39,572 nt of DNA, from the NCBI GenBank assembly GCA_002255955.1, contig NKIM01000041.1, forward strand, positions 1 to 39,572, given 5' to 3'. Below are positions 17,464-25,385 of this stretch, one piece after another. Each line of letters opens with the position of its first letter. The first letter of the stretch is position 1. Position numbers and translations under genes: made by a program. A model generated the notes under the pieces. That model was not told the DNA's origin. It did not search any database and saw only the letters and a program-made list of their open reading frames with translations. The DNA comes from Burkholderiales bacterium PBB2. GTDB taxonomy: Bacteria; Pseudomonadota; Gammaproteobacteria; Burkholderiales; Burkholderiaceae_C.

Positions 17464-19463
17464 TCACCCTGCGCAATATCACGCTTCGACGCGGCACCAA
17501 GGTCGTGCTCGACGACGCCAGCGTCGTCCTGCAACCGGGCGAAAAAGTCGGCCTGGTGGGCCGCAACGGCGCCGGCAAGTCCAGCCTTTTTGCCCTGTTG
17601 ACCGACCGCCTGCAAAGCGACAAGGGCGAGGTGGACATCCCCCGCCAATGGGCTGTGGGCGAAGTGGCCCAGAACATGCCGGAAACCGAAATGCCGGCGA
17701 CCGAATTTGTGCTCGAAGGCGATGTGCGCTTGATGGCCGCGCGCCAGGCCCTGGCCGATGCGGAAGCGGCCGAGGATGGCCATGCCATGGCCGACGCCCA
17801 TGCCCTGCTGATGGACGCCGGCGCCTTCGACGCGAAACCGCGCGCGCAGGCCTTGCTGATGGGCCTGGGCTTCAAGGGCGAGCAGGTCGATGCGCCGGTG
17901 AACAGCTTCTCCGGCGGCTGGCGCATGCGTTTGCAGCTGGCCCGTGCCCTGATGTGCCCGGCCGAGCTGATGCTGCTGGACGAACCGACCAACCACTTGG
18001 ACCTGGACGCCCTGGTCTGGCTGGAAGCCTGGCTGCAGCGCTACGACGGCACCTTGATCGTGATCAGCCATGACCGCGAGTTCCTCGACGCCATCACCAA
18101 AGTCACCCTGCACCTGGACGAAGCCAAGCTGCACCGCTACGGCGGCAACTACACGGCCTTCGAGGCCATGCGCGCCGAGCGCATGGAGCAGCAGCAAGCC
18201 GCCTTTGGCAAGCAGCAAGAGCGCATTGCGCACCTGCAGAAGTTCATCGATCGTTTCAAGGCCAAGGCCAGCAAGGCCAAGCAGGCGCAGAGCCGGGTCA
18301 AGGCCCTGGAGCGCATGGAAAAACTGGCACCGGTGCTGGCCTCGGCGGACTTCAATTTCGAGTTCCGCGAGCCCGTCAGCCTGCCCAACCCCATGCTGAT
18401 GTTTGACGATGTGGCTTGCGGTTATGAGGTCGACGGCGTCGAGAACATCATCGTGCGCGGCATCGACCGCTCGGTGCTGGCCGGCCAGCGCATCGGTATC
18501 CTGGGCGCCAACGGCCAGGGCAAATCCACCGTGGTGAAAACGGTGGCCCGCATGCAGCGCGCCATGGGCGGCAAGATCACCGAAGGCAAGGGCCTGACCA
18601 TCGGCTACTTTGCCCAGCAGGAAATGGACGTGCTGCGACCCGAAGAAGGCCCGCTCTCGCACATGGTCCGCCTGGCCAAAGAGGTGAGCCCGCAGGCGCG
18701 CGAGCAGGAGCTGCGCGATTTCCTGGGCCAGTTCCGCTTTGTCGGTGACATGGTCAACCAGCAGGTGGGCAGCCTCTCGGGCGGCGAGAAGGCCCGCCTG
18801 GTGCTGGCCATGCTGGTGTGGCAGCGCCCCAATCTGCTGCTGATGGACGAGCCGACCAACCACTTGGACCTGAACACCCGCGAGGCGCTGTCGATTGCGC
18901 TCAATGAGTTCGAAGGTACGGTGATGCTGGTGAGCCATGATCGCGCCCTGCTGCGCGAGGTCTGCGACGAGTTCTGGCTGGTCAGCAAGGGCGTGGTGTC
19001 CCCCTTCGACGGTGACCTGGACGATTACCAGCGCTGGCTGCTGGACCAGTCCAAGGAAGCAGCCAAGGCGGCCAAGGATGCCGCCAAGGCTCTGGCCAAA
19101 GCCGGCAAGTCAGGCAGCACAGCAGCCGCAGCCGCAGCCGCCCCGGCGCCAGTTGCCGCAGCCGCCCCTGCCCCGACACCGGCCGCACGCGAGGACCGCA
19201 AGCTCAGCGGCCAGGCGCGCCAGAAGCTCGCCGACCAAACCCGCCCGCTGCGCAAGGAGATGGACGCCATCGACGCCAAGCTCAACAAGCTGGCCGATGA
19301 ACGCACGGCCCTGGAGGCACAACTGGCGGAAGGCAAGGCGACACCGGCTCAGATCGTTGAAGCCGGCAAGCGCCTCAAGGCCATCCACGACGAGTTGGAA
19401 AGCGCCGAGCTGCGCTGGCTGGAGCTCAGCGCCGAGGTCGACGCGATTCACGCGGCGGCTTGA
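17460..19463 (+). CDS. ABC-F family ATPase (YheS/Uup-like ribosome-associated)
   Basis: This 667-residue soluble protein has two ABC cassettes and no membrane segments, the ABC-F layout. Cassette 1 has Walker A GRNGAGKSS (34-42), signature FSGGWRMRL and Walker B LMLLDEPTNHLD; cassette 2 has GANGQGKST, LSGGEKARL and LLLMDEPTNHLD. The Lys/Arg-rich linker between them (RIAHLQKFIDRFKAKASKAK) is the P-site tRNA interaction motif. The C-terminal part is an Ala/Pro-rich region (about 545-580), then a basic coiled coil. ABC-F proteins act on stalled or translating ribosomes. The length and C-terminal extension suit YheS best; Uup is possible. It overlaps prmB by four bases and is followed by a strong terminator. 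Confidence 0.9.
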   Translation: MITLRNITLRRGTKVVLDDASVVLQPGEKVGLVGRNGAGKSSLFALLTDRLQSDKGEVDIPRQWAVGEVAQNMPETEMPATEFVLEGDVRLMAARQALADAEAAEDGHAMADAHALLMDAGAFDAKPRAQALLMGLGFKGEQVDAPVNSFSGGWRMRLQLARALMCPAELMLLDEPTNHLDLDALVWLEAWLQRYDGTLIVISHDREFLDAITKVTLHLDEAKLHRYGGNYTAFEAMRAERMEQQQAAFGKQQERIAHLQKFIDRFKAKASKAKQAQSRVKALERMEKLAPVLASADFNFEFREPVSLPNPMLMFDDVACGYEVDGVENIIVRGIDRSVLAGQRIGILGANGQGKSTVVKTVARMQRAMGGKITEGKGLTIGYFAQQEMDVLRPEEGPLSHMVRLAKEVSPQAREQELRDFLGQFRFVGDMVNQQVGSLSGGEKARLVLAMLVWQRPNLLLMDEPTNHLDLNTREALSIALNEFEGTVMLVSHDRALLREVCDEFWLVSKGVVSPFDGDLDDYQRWLLDQSKEAAKAAKDAAKALAKAGKSGSTAAAAAAAPAPVAAAAPAPTPAAREDRKLSGQARQKLADQTRPLRKEMDAIDAKLNKLADERTALEAQLAEGKATPAQIVEAGKRLKAIHDELESAELRWLELSAEVDAIHAAA

Positions 19464-19491
19464 TCGCAAGCGCAGCCCCTACGCACCGATG

Positions 19492-19523
19492 AAAAGGGCC
19501 CGAGATTTTTCGGGCCCTTTTTT
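19492..19523 (+). terminator. Rho-independent terminator of prmB-ABC-F unit
   Basis: The stem GGGCCCGA (19496-19503) pairs perfectly with TCGGGCCC (19510-19517), with a six-base loop. An A-run precedes and TTTTTT follows, so it can also extend by A-T pairs. It lies 28 bp after the ABC-F stop. This is one of the clearest intrinsic terminators in the window. Confidence 0.92.
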
Positions 19524-19549
19524 GTTTTCTGGCGCAGGGCTTCAGACGT

Positions 19550-19912
19550 TCAGGTCAGCAAAACCAGGGCTGCAGCAAGCGCAGCCGGCAGCGCCTGCAC
19601 GAACAGAATCTTCTTGCCCACCGTGGCGGCGCCGAACACGCCGGCCACCACCACGCAGCCCAGGAAGAACAGCTGCGTCGGCACACCGGCCGCGCCCTGC
19701 AGCAGGCCCCACACCAGGCCGGCACTCAGAAAGCCGTTGTACAGGCCCTGATTGGCCGCCAAGGTCTTGCTGGCCTCAGCAAACTCCGGCGTCAGGCGAA
19801 ACACGCGCCGACCCAAAGGCTTGGTCCAGAAGAACATCTCCAGCACCAAAAAATACAGGTGTAAGGCGGCCACCAAGGCCACCAAACCATTCGCCACCAT
19901 GCTCATCGCCAT
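19550..19912 (-). CDS. DUF1304 domain-containing membrane protein
   Basis: This small 120-residue membrane protein matches the DUF1304 family: four hydrophobic segments, with the conserved LEMFFWTKPLGRRVF and PEFAEASKTLAANQGLYNGF between the first and second. The function of the family is unknown. The start at ATG 19912 (MAMSMVANG) precedes the first membrane segment; ATGs at 19906 and 19900 are near alternatives. It is divergent from ohrR (125 bp gap) and may share that regulator, which is inference. It is convergent with the ABC-F gene, separated by the terminator. Confidence 0.9.
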   Translation of the reverse strand: MAMSMVANGLVALVAALHLYFLVLEMFFWTKPLGRRVFRLTPEFAEASKTLAANQGLYNGFLSAGLVWGLLQGAAGVPTQLFFLGCVVVAGVFGAATVGKKILFVQALPAALAAALVLLT

Positions 19913-19998
19913 CTTGTGCTCGCTTTCAGGACACCGGGTCTGCTTGGCCCTGCGCTGCTGAATCGCAAACGCCTAGCAGCAAGACCCATAGCCACATA

Positions 19999-20018
19999 AA
20001 TTGTGTGCAATTAAATTG
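19999..20018. promoter_or_regulatory. AATTG/CAATT inverted repeats (candidate OhrR operator)
   Basis: Three 5-bp arms follow one another: AATTG at 19999-20003, CAATT at 20008-20012 and AATTG at 20014-20018, making two overlapping dyads. Known OhrR operators in proteobacteria are AT-rich palindromes built on CAATT/AATTG. The site lies about 20-40 bp before ohrR and 87 bp from the divergent DUF1304 gene. Direct operator function is inference from motif and position. Confidence 0.55.
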
Positions 20019-20036
20019 AGGACTACATTATTACCC

Positions 20037-20567
20037 ATGTCACGCCCATCCAACTGTCCCCAGCCCGACATGCCGCAGCCCGGCACGCCAAAGCTTGCTC
20101 CGGCCGCTGCAAACCACGACTGGCTTCGTCTGGACCAGCAGCTGTGTTTCGCGCTCTACGCGAGCTCTCTGGCCATGACCAAGCTGTACAAGCCCTTGCT
20201 GGAGCCCTTGAGCCTGACCTACCCGCAGTACCTGGTGATGTTGGTGCTTTGGGAGCAGGACGGCATCAGCGTTTCCACCCTGGGGCAACGACTGTCGCTC
20301 GACTCCGGAACGCTCACGCCCCTGCTCAAACGCATGGAAACGGCGGGTTTTGTGAAACGGCAGCGCGCCGCACAAGATGAACGGCGTGTCGACATCCTGC
20401 TCACGCCCGAGGGCCTGGCCCTGAAGGCACAAGCCCAAAAGATTCCGCCGCGGCTGGCCTGTGCGGCCGCCTGCTCTTTGGAAGAACTGAGTTCCCTGAC
20501 CCGACGCCTGCACGAGCTGCGACAGCAACTGGCGGACGCCGAACTTTCACCCACCACCCCTGATTGA
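20037..20567 (+). CDS. ohrR: MarR-family organic-peroxide-sensing regulator OhrR
   Basis: This 176-residue MarR-type repressor has a winged helix-turn-helix (about 60-130, including [22 protein letters not shown] and [21 protein letters not shown]). The redox-sensing Cys37 in [19 protein letters not shown] matches the conserved OhrR cysteine that is oxidised by organic hydroperoxides, releasing DNA. The residues just after the cysteine and the neighbour ohr make OhrR secure. The start is ATG 20037; translation from TTG 20001 would run through the operator-like region. It is 16 bp upstream of ohr, probably one operon, and divergent from a DUF1304 gene. Confidence 0.92.
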   Translation: MSRPSNCPQPDMPQPGTPKLAPAAANHDWLRLDQQLCFALYASSLAMTKLYKPLLEPLSLTYPQYLVMLVLWEQDGISVSTLGQRLSLDSGTLTPLLKRMETAGFVKRQRAAQDERRVDILLTPEGLALKAQAQKIPPRLACAAACSLEELSSLTRRLHELRQQLADAELSPTTPD

Positions 20568-20583
20568 TAGAAAGCACATCACC

Positions 20584-21009
20584 ATGGCACTCGACAAAGT
20601 CCTCTACACCGCTCGCGCCACCTCCACCGGCGGCCGCCAAGGCAGCTCGTCCAGCTCGGACGGCGCGCTGAACGTGCAACTCTCCACGCCCAAGGAACTG
20701 GGTGGCGCCGGCGGCCCGGGCACCAACCCCGAACAGCTGTTCGCAGCCGGCTACTCCGCCTGCTTCATCGGCGCCCTCAAGCATGTCGCCATGATGAAGA
20801 AGGTCGCCCTGCCGGCCGAAGTGTCCATCACCGCCGATGTGGGCATCGGCCCCATCCCGGCCGGCTTCGGCATTCAGGTGGCCCTGAACATCTCGGTGCC
20901 CGGCGTGGAGCGCAGCGTGGCCCAAGACCTGGTGGACGCCGCCCATCAGGTCTGCCCCTACTCGAACGCCACCCGCGGCAATATCGACGTCACGCTGACC
21001 CTGGCCTGA
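20584..21009 (+). CDS. ohr: Organic hydroperoxide resistance protein Ohr
   Basis: Ohr is a thiol peroxidase that reduces organic and fatty-acid hydroperoxides, in the cytoplasm, using lipoyl-type dithiols. The 141 residues carry the catalytic pair Cys60 ([11 protein letters not shown]) and Cys124 ([13 protein letters not shown]), with Arg18 (GGRQG) and Glu50 (TNPEQLF) of the active-site network. The middle [14 protein letters not shown] segment is the family hallmark of the OsmC/Ohr fold. It directly follows ohrR, so expression is likely derepressed by organic peroxides. It is convergent with the asparaginase gene 28 bp away. Confidence 0.96.
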   Translation: MALDKVLYTARATSTGGRQGSSSSSDGALNVQLSTPKELGGAGGPGTNPEQLFAAGYSACFIGALKHVAMMKKVALPAEVSITADVGIGPIPAGFGIQVALNISVPGVERSVAQDLVDAAHQVCPYSNATRGNIDVTLTLA

Positions 21010-21037
21010 GTCGACCGAGCAAGGCCAGAGGCGCGAA

Positions 21038-22036
21038 TCAGCGCGGCACGGGGCTTGAGAGCAAGTCCAGAAGCAGCTCGATTCGCGCCTTCACCGGGCT
21101 CAGCGCTCCCGCGCTGGGCAAGGCCTCGGCCGAGGCAGTGACAGGCCCGGCATCGCAGCGCGTGCTTCGCAGCACGCGCACGCCTTGCTGCTGTGCCTCG
21201 CGCAGCGCTGCTTCCAGAGCTTGCGACAGGCTGCCATTGCCCGTACCGGCCACCACCAGCCCATCCACACCCTGCGCCAACAAGGCTCGAACCACCGAGC
21301 CATCGGCGCCGACATGGTTGAGCACGATCTGCACCCGTGGCCAGCTCAGGTCGCCTTGGGGCAAGTGGGCAAGACCCACCACCGGCTGCGCACCGCGCTG
21401 CGGGTCCGCGGCGAACCAACGCACCACCCCCTCCTCCATCGCCCCCAGACGCGCGCCGTCGGCCGACGCGAATGCATCGACCCGGTAGCTGTGCACCTTG
21501 CGCACCTGCTCGGCGGAATGGATGCTGCCGGCGAACATCACCAAAACACCCGGCACCCTACCTTCCGCAGCGAGAGTGACTGCATCCAGCAGGTTCTGCG
21601 GGCCATCGGTCTGCAGGGCGGTCGCGGGCCGCATGGCCGCGGTGATCACCACGGGCTTGCCGGGTGCCAGGACGCGCTGCAGGAAATAGGCGGTCTCTTC
21701 CAAGGTATCCGTACCGTGAGTGATGACCACGCCGGCCACCTCGGGCCGCGCCAGATGCGCCGCGACCCGCTCCGCCAGCAGACACCAGGTCGCGAAATCC
21801 ATGTCCTTGCTGTCCAGCTGCGCAACTTGCTCGGCCTCCAGCGCACGGCGGGCGAGCGGCGGGATCGCCGCAATCAGCTGCGCCACGCCGAGCTGCGCGG
21901 CCTGATAACCAACATTGTCCGAAGCATCGGCCGCCGTACCGGCGATGGTGCCGCCGGTTCCGAGAATCACGACCAGCCCCGATTTCGCTTCAGACACCGG
22001 CGCATTCACGGCAATTGTTTCTTGCTTGCTTTGCAA
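21038..22036 (-). CDS. L-asparaginase (cytosolic, type II-like fold)
   Basis: This 332-residue asparaginase hydrolyses L-asparagine to aspartate and ammonia. The nucleophile Thr30 is in GTGGTIAG, and the second Thr/Asp pair Thr109-Asp110 lies in VVITHGTDTLEETAYF; MRPATALQTDGPQN matches the conserved AMRP region with the subunit contacts. No signal peptide is visible; the N-terminus is polar (QSKQETIAVNAPVSEAKSG), so a cytosolic enzyme is likely. The start is TTG 22036, backed by AGGA about nine bases upstream; GTG 22009 is an alternative. The SD overlaps the first of two LexA boxes, which lie in the shared region with divergent lexA. The neighbours give no further role. Confidence 0.9.
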   Translation of the reverse strand: MQSKQETIAVNAPVSEAKSGLVVILGTGGTIAGTAADASDNVGYQAAQLGVAQLIAAIPPLARRALEAEQVAQLDSKDMDFATWCLLAERVAAHLARPEVAGVVITHGTDTLEETAYFLQRVLAPGKPVVITAAMRPATALQTDGPQNLLDAVTLAAEGRVPGVLVMFAGSIHSAEQVRKVHSYRVDAFASADGARLGAMEEGVVRWFAADPQRGAQPVVGLAHLPQGDLSWPRVQIVLNHVGADGSVVRALLAQGVDGLVVAGTGNGSLSQALEAALREAQQQGVRVLRSTRCDAGPVTASAEALPSAGALSPVKARIELLLDLLSSPVPR

Positions 22037-22059
22037 TTTTGAATTTCCTGGATGAAAAT
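22031..22059 (+). promoter_or_regulatory. Candidate sigma-70 promoter of lexA
   Basis: TTGCAA (22031-22036) and GAAAAT (22054-22059) are separated by 17 bases. The -10 box falls inside the first LexA box, as expected for a self-repressed lexA promoter. The -35 box overlaps the start codon of the divergent asparaginase gene. Match to consensus is moderate, so this is a guess. Confidence 0.4.
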
Positions 22060-22063
22060 ACAG
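22048..22063. promoter_or_regulatory. LexA (SOS) box 1
   Basis: CTGGATGAAAATACAG matches CTG-N10-CAG, with the AT-rich centre typical of the SOS box used by E. coli-type LexA proteins. It is 59 bp before the lexA start and overlaps the ribosome-binding AGGA of the divergent asparaginase gene (22046-22049). A second box follows three bases later. Confidence 0.85.
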
Positions 22064-22066
22064 TCA

Positions 22067-22082
22067 CTGGATAAATATTCAG
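22067..22082. promoter_or_regulatory. LexA (SOS) box 2
   Basis: CTGGATAAATATTCAG matches CTG-N10-CAG and shares its first six bases with box 1. The starts of the two boxes are 19 bp apart, about two helical turns, which would allow two LexA dimers on nearly the same face. It is 40 bp before the lexA GTG start. Confidence 0.87.
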
Positions 22083-22121
22083 GCAATCAAGCCCCAGGGC
22101 CCCAAGCAGAGGACGACCACC

Positions 22122-22877
22122 GTGGAAGACAGCCCGAAACTCACCGCGCGCCAACAGCAGATTCTCGACCTGGTGCGAGCCGCCATCGAACGCACCGGCG
22201 CTCCACCGACCCGAGCCGAAATCGCCGCCGAGCTCGGTTTTCGCTCCGCCAACGCGGCCGAAGAGCATTTGCAAGCCCTGGCTCGCAAAGGCGCGATCGA
22301 ACTGGTCGGCGGCACCTCGCGCGGCATCCGCCTGAAGTCTGACACATTGAGAGCGCTCAACTCCGCCCGCGATGCCCGCGAATCACAAGAAGCTCGCGAG
22401 TTTCAAGCCGGATATGCGCGCGGCCGAGCCGCGCCCCGCGGCAGCGATCGACAGCAACTCGATTTCCCTTTGGCCAGCCTGGCCCAGCTGAATCTCCCGC
22501 TGATTGGGCGCGTGGCCGCCGGCCACCCCATCCTGGCGCAAGAACACATCGAGCAAAACTACGCCGTCGAAGCCAGCATGTTCGCCAAGAAGCCCGACTT
22601 TTTGCTCAAAGTGAAAGGCATGAGCATGAAAGACATCGGCATCATGGATGGCGATCTTTTGGCCGTGCAGAAAGCCTCGGACGCCAAGAACGGCCAGATC
22701 GTGGTGGCCCGAATCGGCGACGAAGTGACCGTCAAGCGATTCAAGCGCGGCCGCAGTGGCATTGAGTTGCTGCCCGAGAACAGCGATTTCGAACCGATTC
22801 AAGTGGCTGCCGATGACGACAGCTTCGCCATCGAGGGGCTGGCGGTGGGTCTGATCCGCAATCAAATGTTCAGTTGA
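22122..22877 (+). CDS. lexA: LexA repressor, with long linker
   Basis: LexA represses SOS genes and self-cleaves when RecA is activated. Residues 1-72 are the winged helix ([45 protein letters not shown]). The Ala-Gly cleavage site is Ala133-Gly134 in GRVAAGHP, and the catalytic dyad is Ser168 ([10 protein letters not shown]) and Lys205 (EVTVKRF). At 251 residues it is about 50 longer than E. coli LexA; the extra length is in the linker (about 75-122), which is rich in Arg, Ala, Gln and Glu. The start is GTG 22122 with AGAGGA about eight bases upstream. Two LexA boxes precede it, so it is autoregulated. A terminator lies 130 bp downstream. Confidence 0.96.
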   Translation: MEDSPKLTARQQQILDLVRAAIERTGAPPTRAEIAAELGFRSANAAEEHLQALARKGAIELVGGTSRGIRLKSDTLRALNSARDARESQEAREFQAGYARGRAAPRGSDRQQLDFPLASLAQLNLPLIGRVAAGHPILAQEHIEQNYAVEASMFAKKPDFLLKVKGMSMKDIGIMDGDLLAVQKASDAKNGQIVVARIGDEVTVKRFKRGRSGIELLPENSDFEPIQVAADDDSFAIEGLAVGLIRNQMFS

Positions 22878-23002
22878 TACCCTGACCGCGCCATGCACAC
22901 CCTCTGCTTGGGTCGGTCATGCTTGCTCCGCACGTCGATAGAAAGCCGACGATGCGCCTGAATCCACCGGCCGCCTCATGTCGCGGAAGACCCAGCACAA
23001 AC

Positions 23003-23029
23003 AAAAGAGCCTCCAGCGGAGGCTCTTTT
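23003..23029 (+). terminator. Rho-independent terminator of lexA
   Basis: The stem GAGCCTCC (23007-23014) pairs with GGAGGCTC (23018-23025) around a three-base loop, with an A-run before and a T-run after (TTTTTTT). It is about 130 bp after the lexA stop and is the only clear terminator in that gap on the plus strand. Confidence 0.9.
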
Positions 23030-23034
23030 TTATA

Positions 23035-23344
23035 TTCACAATGGTCTTGATCGGACGGAAGCTTGATCAAACATTCGTCCGATCACGATGTGTGGCCGGC
23101 GCAAAGCAATCTGCACAAGACCCAAAAGATGCGCCGCCTGAACTCGCAAGGCCCTTGCCAAACCCAGTATGGAACCCTTGCATCAATACAGCCGAATACC
23201 TCACAGACGATGCGCCATCGCTGAGGCTTGATCTCCAGTGGAGATTTCGAGACTGAACCGCCGGAACGACAAGGAAATGTCGGGCAGGTATTGATCAAAT
23301 AGCCCGTTTTCATCAACAGCGCCAAGCCACGATTATCGAGCAGC
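23035..23344. other. Gene-free stretch between lexA terminator and tRNA terminator
   Basis: About 310 bp without a convincing gene. The open frames on both strands start at weak codons and have no family signature. Codon use and GC content are unlike the flanking genes, so this may be a decayed remnant. The only structure I can see is the nested dyad at 23048-23085, listed separately. Confidence 0.6.
23048..23085. repeat. Nested 38-bp dyad
   Basis: TGATCGGACG at 23048-23057 faces CGTCCGATCA at 23076-23085, a perfect 10-bp inverted repeat. Its 18-bp spacer has the palindrome TTGATCAA exactly at its centre, with five bases on each side. Thus two palindromes share one axis. No T-run follows, so a terminator is unlikely; a protein-binding site or the trace of a mobile element are possible. 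Confidence 0.8.
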
Positions 23345-23350
23345 AAAGAA

Positions 23351-23382
23351 AAAACCCCACAAACTTTCGCTTGCGGGGTTTC
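23351..23382 (-). terminator. Terminator of the tRNA operon (minus strand)
   Basis: Read on the minus strand, AAACCCCGCAA pairs with TTTGTGGGGTTT with one G-U wobble, around a GAAA-containing loop, followed by a T-run (the A-run at 23345-23354 on the plus strand). It is just past the 3' end of tRNA-Asp, so it ends the tRNA transcript. Confidence 0.88.
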
Positions 23383-23391
23383 TCAATATGT

Positions 23392-23468
23392 TGGCGGAGT
23401 GGACGGGACTCGAACCCGCGACCCCCGGCGTGACAGGCCGGTATTCTAACCAACTGAACTACCACTCC
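23392..23468 (-). tRNA. tRNA-Asp (GTC)
   Basis: A 77-base cloverleaf on the minus strand with CCA encoded at the 3' end. The acceptor stem GGAGTGG pairs with CCACTCC, the anticodon loop CTGTCAC carries GTC, and GGTTCGAGTCC is the T arm. It is the last gene of the Ala-Glu-Asp tRNA cluster and is followed by a terminator. Confidence 0.96.
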
Positions 23469-23556
23469 AGCTGACGACTTAAATTATATACACAATTTAA
23501 ATCACATCGAACAAGTTTGCAGCTATTTTTTAATAACTACCAAGCCTTGTCAAACT
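23469..23556. other. AT-rich spacer between tRNA-Asp and tRNA-Glu
   Basis: This 88-bp spacer is strongly AT-rich (AATTATATACACAATTTAAAT and TTTTTTAATAA are visible), in contrast with the GC-rich surroundings. It has no gene. It may help RNase processing of the tRNA precursor; that is inference. Confidence 0.6.
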
Positions 23557-23632
23557 TGGCGTCCCCTAGGGGATTCGAACCCCTGTAGTCACCGTGAAAG
23601 GGTGGTGTCCTAGGCCTCTAGACGAAGGGGAC
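23557..23632 (-). tRNA. tRNA-Glu (TTC)
   Basis: A 76-base cloverleaf on the minus strand with encoded CCA. The acceptor stem GTCCCCT pairs with AGGGGAC, the anticodon loop CTTTCAC carries TTC, and GGTTCGAATCC is the T arm. It lies in the cluster just downstream of gltX, which encodes the enzyme that charges it. Confidence 0.96.
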
Positions 23633-23751
23633 TAAACCTTCTTATTAACTGCCGCATAGTATACAGCAATTAACTCTATATATTCAAGCTCTGCAGTATA
23701 TCGCAAAACTTTTGCATCTGAACCGCGCGCCACACAAACTCAATTTGAATT

Positions 23752-23827
<76 letters not shown>

Positions 23828-23936
23828 GACGATTCTTATCAGTACTTCAGGCTGCCGAGTCGCTCCTTGTGGATCGCCTCGCCTTCCAAAGCACCGCGAG
23901 ACATCTAAAGTTTCGCGCTGTTCAAGCAAGACATAG

Positions 23937-23966
23937 ATTATAGGACGCTTTTTACAAGGAGCGCAA
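23937..23966 (-). promoter_or_regulatory. Candidate sigma-70 promoter of the tRNA operon
   Basis: On the minus strand the -10 box TATAAT (23942 to 23937) is a perfect consensus, and TTGCGC (23966 to 23961) lies 18 bases upstream. It points at tRNA-Ala about 110 bases downstream. The -35 box is inside the end of gltX, so the tRNAs would have their own promoter beside any gltX readthrough. Confidence 0.65.
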
Positions 23967-25385
23967 GCGTTTCACAACAATTTCTTGTTCGAACAGTTCC
24001 AGCACCGCGTCGACGCTGGGCGTTTGCACACGCCCGCACACCAATGCCCGCACCGGCATGGCCAGCTGAGGCATCTTCAGGCCATGCGCGCCGATGGTTT
24101 CCTTGATGACGGCGGCAATGACGGGCTTGCTCCACTCAGGCAGTGCTTCAAGCTTGTCCGCCAGCGCAGCCAGGGCCGGCTTCACCGCGTCCGTGACATG
24201 CGCCGCCAGATCCTCGGCCGAGGGGCTGACCGGACCGAAGTACATGGCCAGCCAGTCGGCCAGAGCCACCGTCGTCGAACAACGGTCCTTGAACAGGCTG
24301 CACATGGGTACGAGCTTGGCGGCATCCACCTGCACGCCGCGTGCAGCGAAATGCGCCGCCACCAGCGCAGCCAGACGGCTGTCATCTGCCTGCTTGATGT
24401 ATTGGCTGTTGACCCATTCCAGCTTGGCCGGGTCCCATTGCGCGGGGCTCTTGTTCAGATGGCTGCCATCGAACCAGGACACCAGTTGCTCGCGGCTGAA
24501 CAGCTCGTCATCGCCGTGGCTCCAGCCCAGGCGCGAGAGGTAGTTCAGCATGGCCTCGGGCAGGTAACCCCCCTCTTCGTAAGCCGTGACACTGACCGCG
24601 CCGCGGCGCTTGGACAGCTTCTGACCATCGTCACCCAGAATCACCGGCACATGGCCAAAGGCCGGCAGCGGCGCGCCGAGGGCACGGAAGATATTGATCT
24701 GCCAGGGCGTGTTGTTGACATGCTCGTCACCGCGGAACACATGGCTGATCTGCATGTCCCAGTCGTCCACCACCACGGCGAAGTTGTAGGTCGGCACACC
24801 CAGGCTGCCGGCCGGCGCGTCTTCAGCGGCCGGACGCACGATGATCAGGTCGTCAATCTCGCGGTTGTTAATGGTGATGGGGCCCTTGACCAGATCATCC
24901 CAGGTGACGTCACCGTCCAGCGGATTCTTGAAACGCACCACCGGTGTCACACTGACCGGCACGGGAGGAAGCACCTTGCCGGGCTCCGGGCGCCAGCGGC
25001 CGTCATACCGGGTTTTCTCACCGCGCGCGCGTTGGGCCTCGCGCATCTCGTCCAGCTCTGCGGGCGTGCAGTAGCAGCGGTAGGCCTTGCCTTCGGCGAT
25101 CAATTGCTCGGCCACCGCGTGGTAGCGCTCCAGGCGCTGCATCTGGTAGATCGGGCCTTCGTCGTAGTCCAGGCCCAACCACTTCATCGAAGCCAGGATC
25201 TGCTCCACCGAATCCTGGGTGGAACGTGCCACATCGGTGTCCTCGATGCGCAGCACGAATTTGCCACCGTAATGGCGGGCATAGGCCCAGGAGTACAGGG
25301 CGGTGCGGGCCGTGCCCAGGTGCAGAAAACCGGTCGGCGACGGCGCAATGCGGGTGCGCACGGGAGTGTTGGCGTGTTGGCTCAT
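23952..25385 (-). CDS. gltX: Glutamyl-tRNA synthetase
   Basis: GltX charges tRNA-Glu with glutamate in the cytoplasm. The 477-residue protein is a class I synthetase: the HIGH motif is HLGT at 22-25 ([14 protein letters not shown]) and the KMSKS equivalent is KLSKRRG (in [15 protein letters not shown]). [14 protein letters not shown] is the conserved catalytic-domain segment. The rest is the helical anticodon-binding domain. Length is normal. The ATG start at 25385 overlaps the TGA of metZ in ATGA, so translation is coupled to metZ. The Glu tRNA gene lies just downstream, after a separate promoter. Confidence 0.97.
   Translation of the reverse strand: MSQHANTPVRTRIAPSPTGFLHLGTARTALYSWAYARHYGGKFVLRIEDTDVARSTQDSVEQILASMKWLGLDYDEGPIYQMQRLERYHAVAEQLIAEGKAYRCYCTPAELDEMREAQRARGEKTRYDGRWRPEPGKVLPPVPVSVTPVVRFKNPLDGDVTWDDLVKGPITINNREIDDLIIVRPAAEDAPAGSLGVPTYNFAVVVDDWDMQISHVFRGDEHVNNTPWQINIFRALGAPLPAFGHVPVILGDDGQKLSKRRGAVSVTAYEEGGYLPEAMLNYLSRLGWSHGDDELFSREQLVSWFDGSHLNKSPAQWDPAKLEWVNSQYIKQADDSRLAALVAAHFAARGVQVDAAKLVPMCSLFKDRCSTTVALADWLAMYFGPVSPSAEDLAAHVTDAVKPALAALADKLEALPEWSKPVIAAVIKETIGAHGLKMPQLAMPVRALVCGRVQTPSVDAVLELFEQEIVVKRLRSL

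Noticed and set aside
22978-23346. Short open frames in the lexA-tRNA gap on both strands
   Set aside because: No recognisable family; the plus frame reads through the lexA terminator hairpin and the minus frame starts at a TTG without SD.
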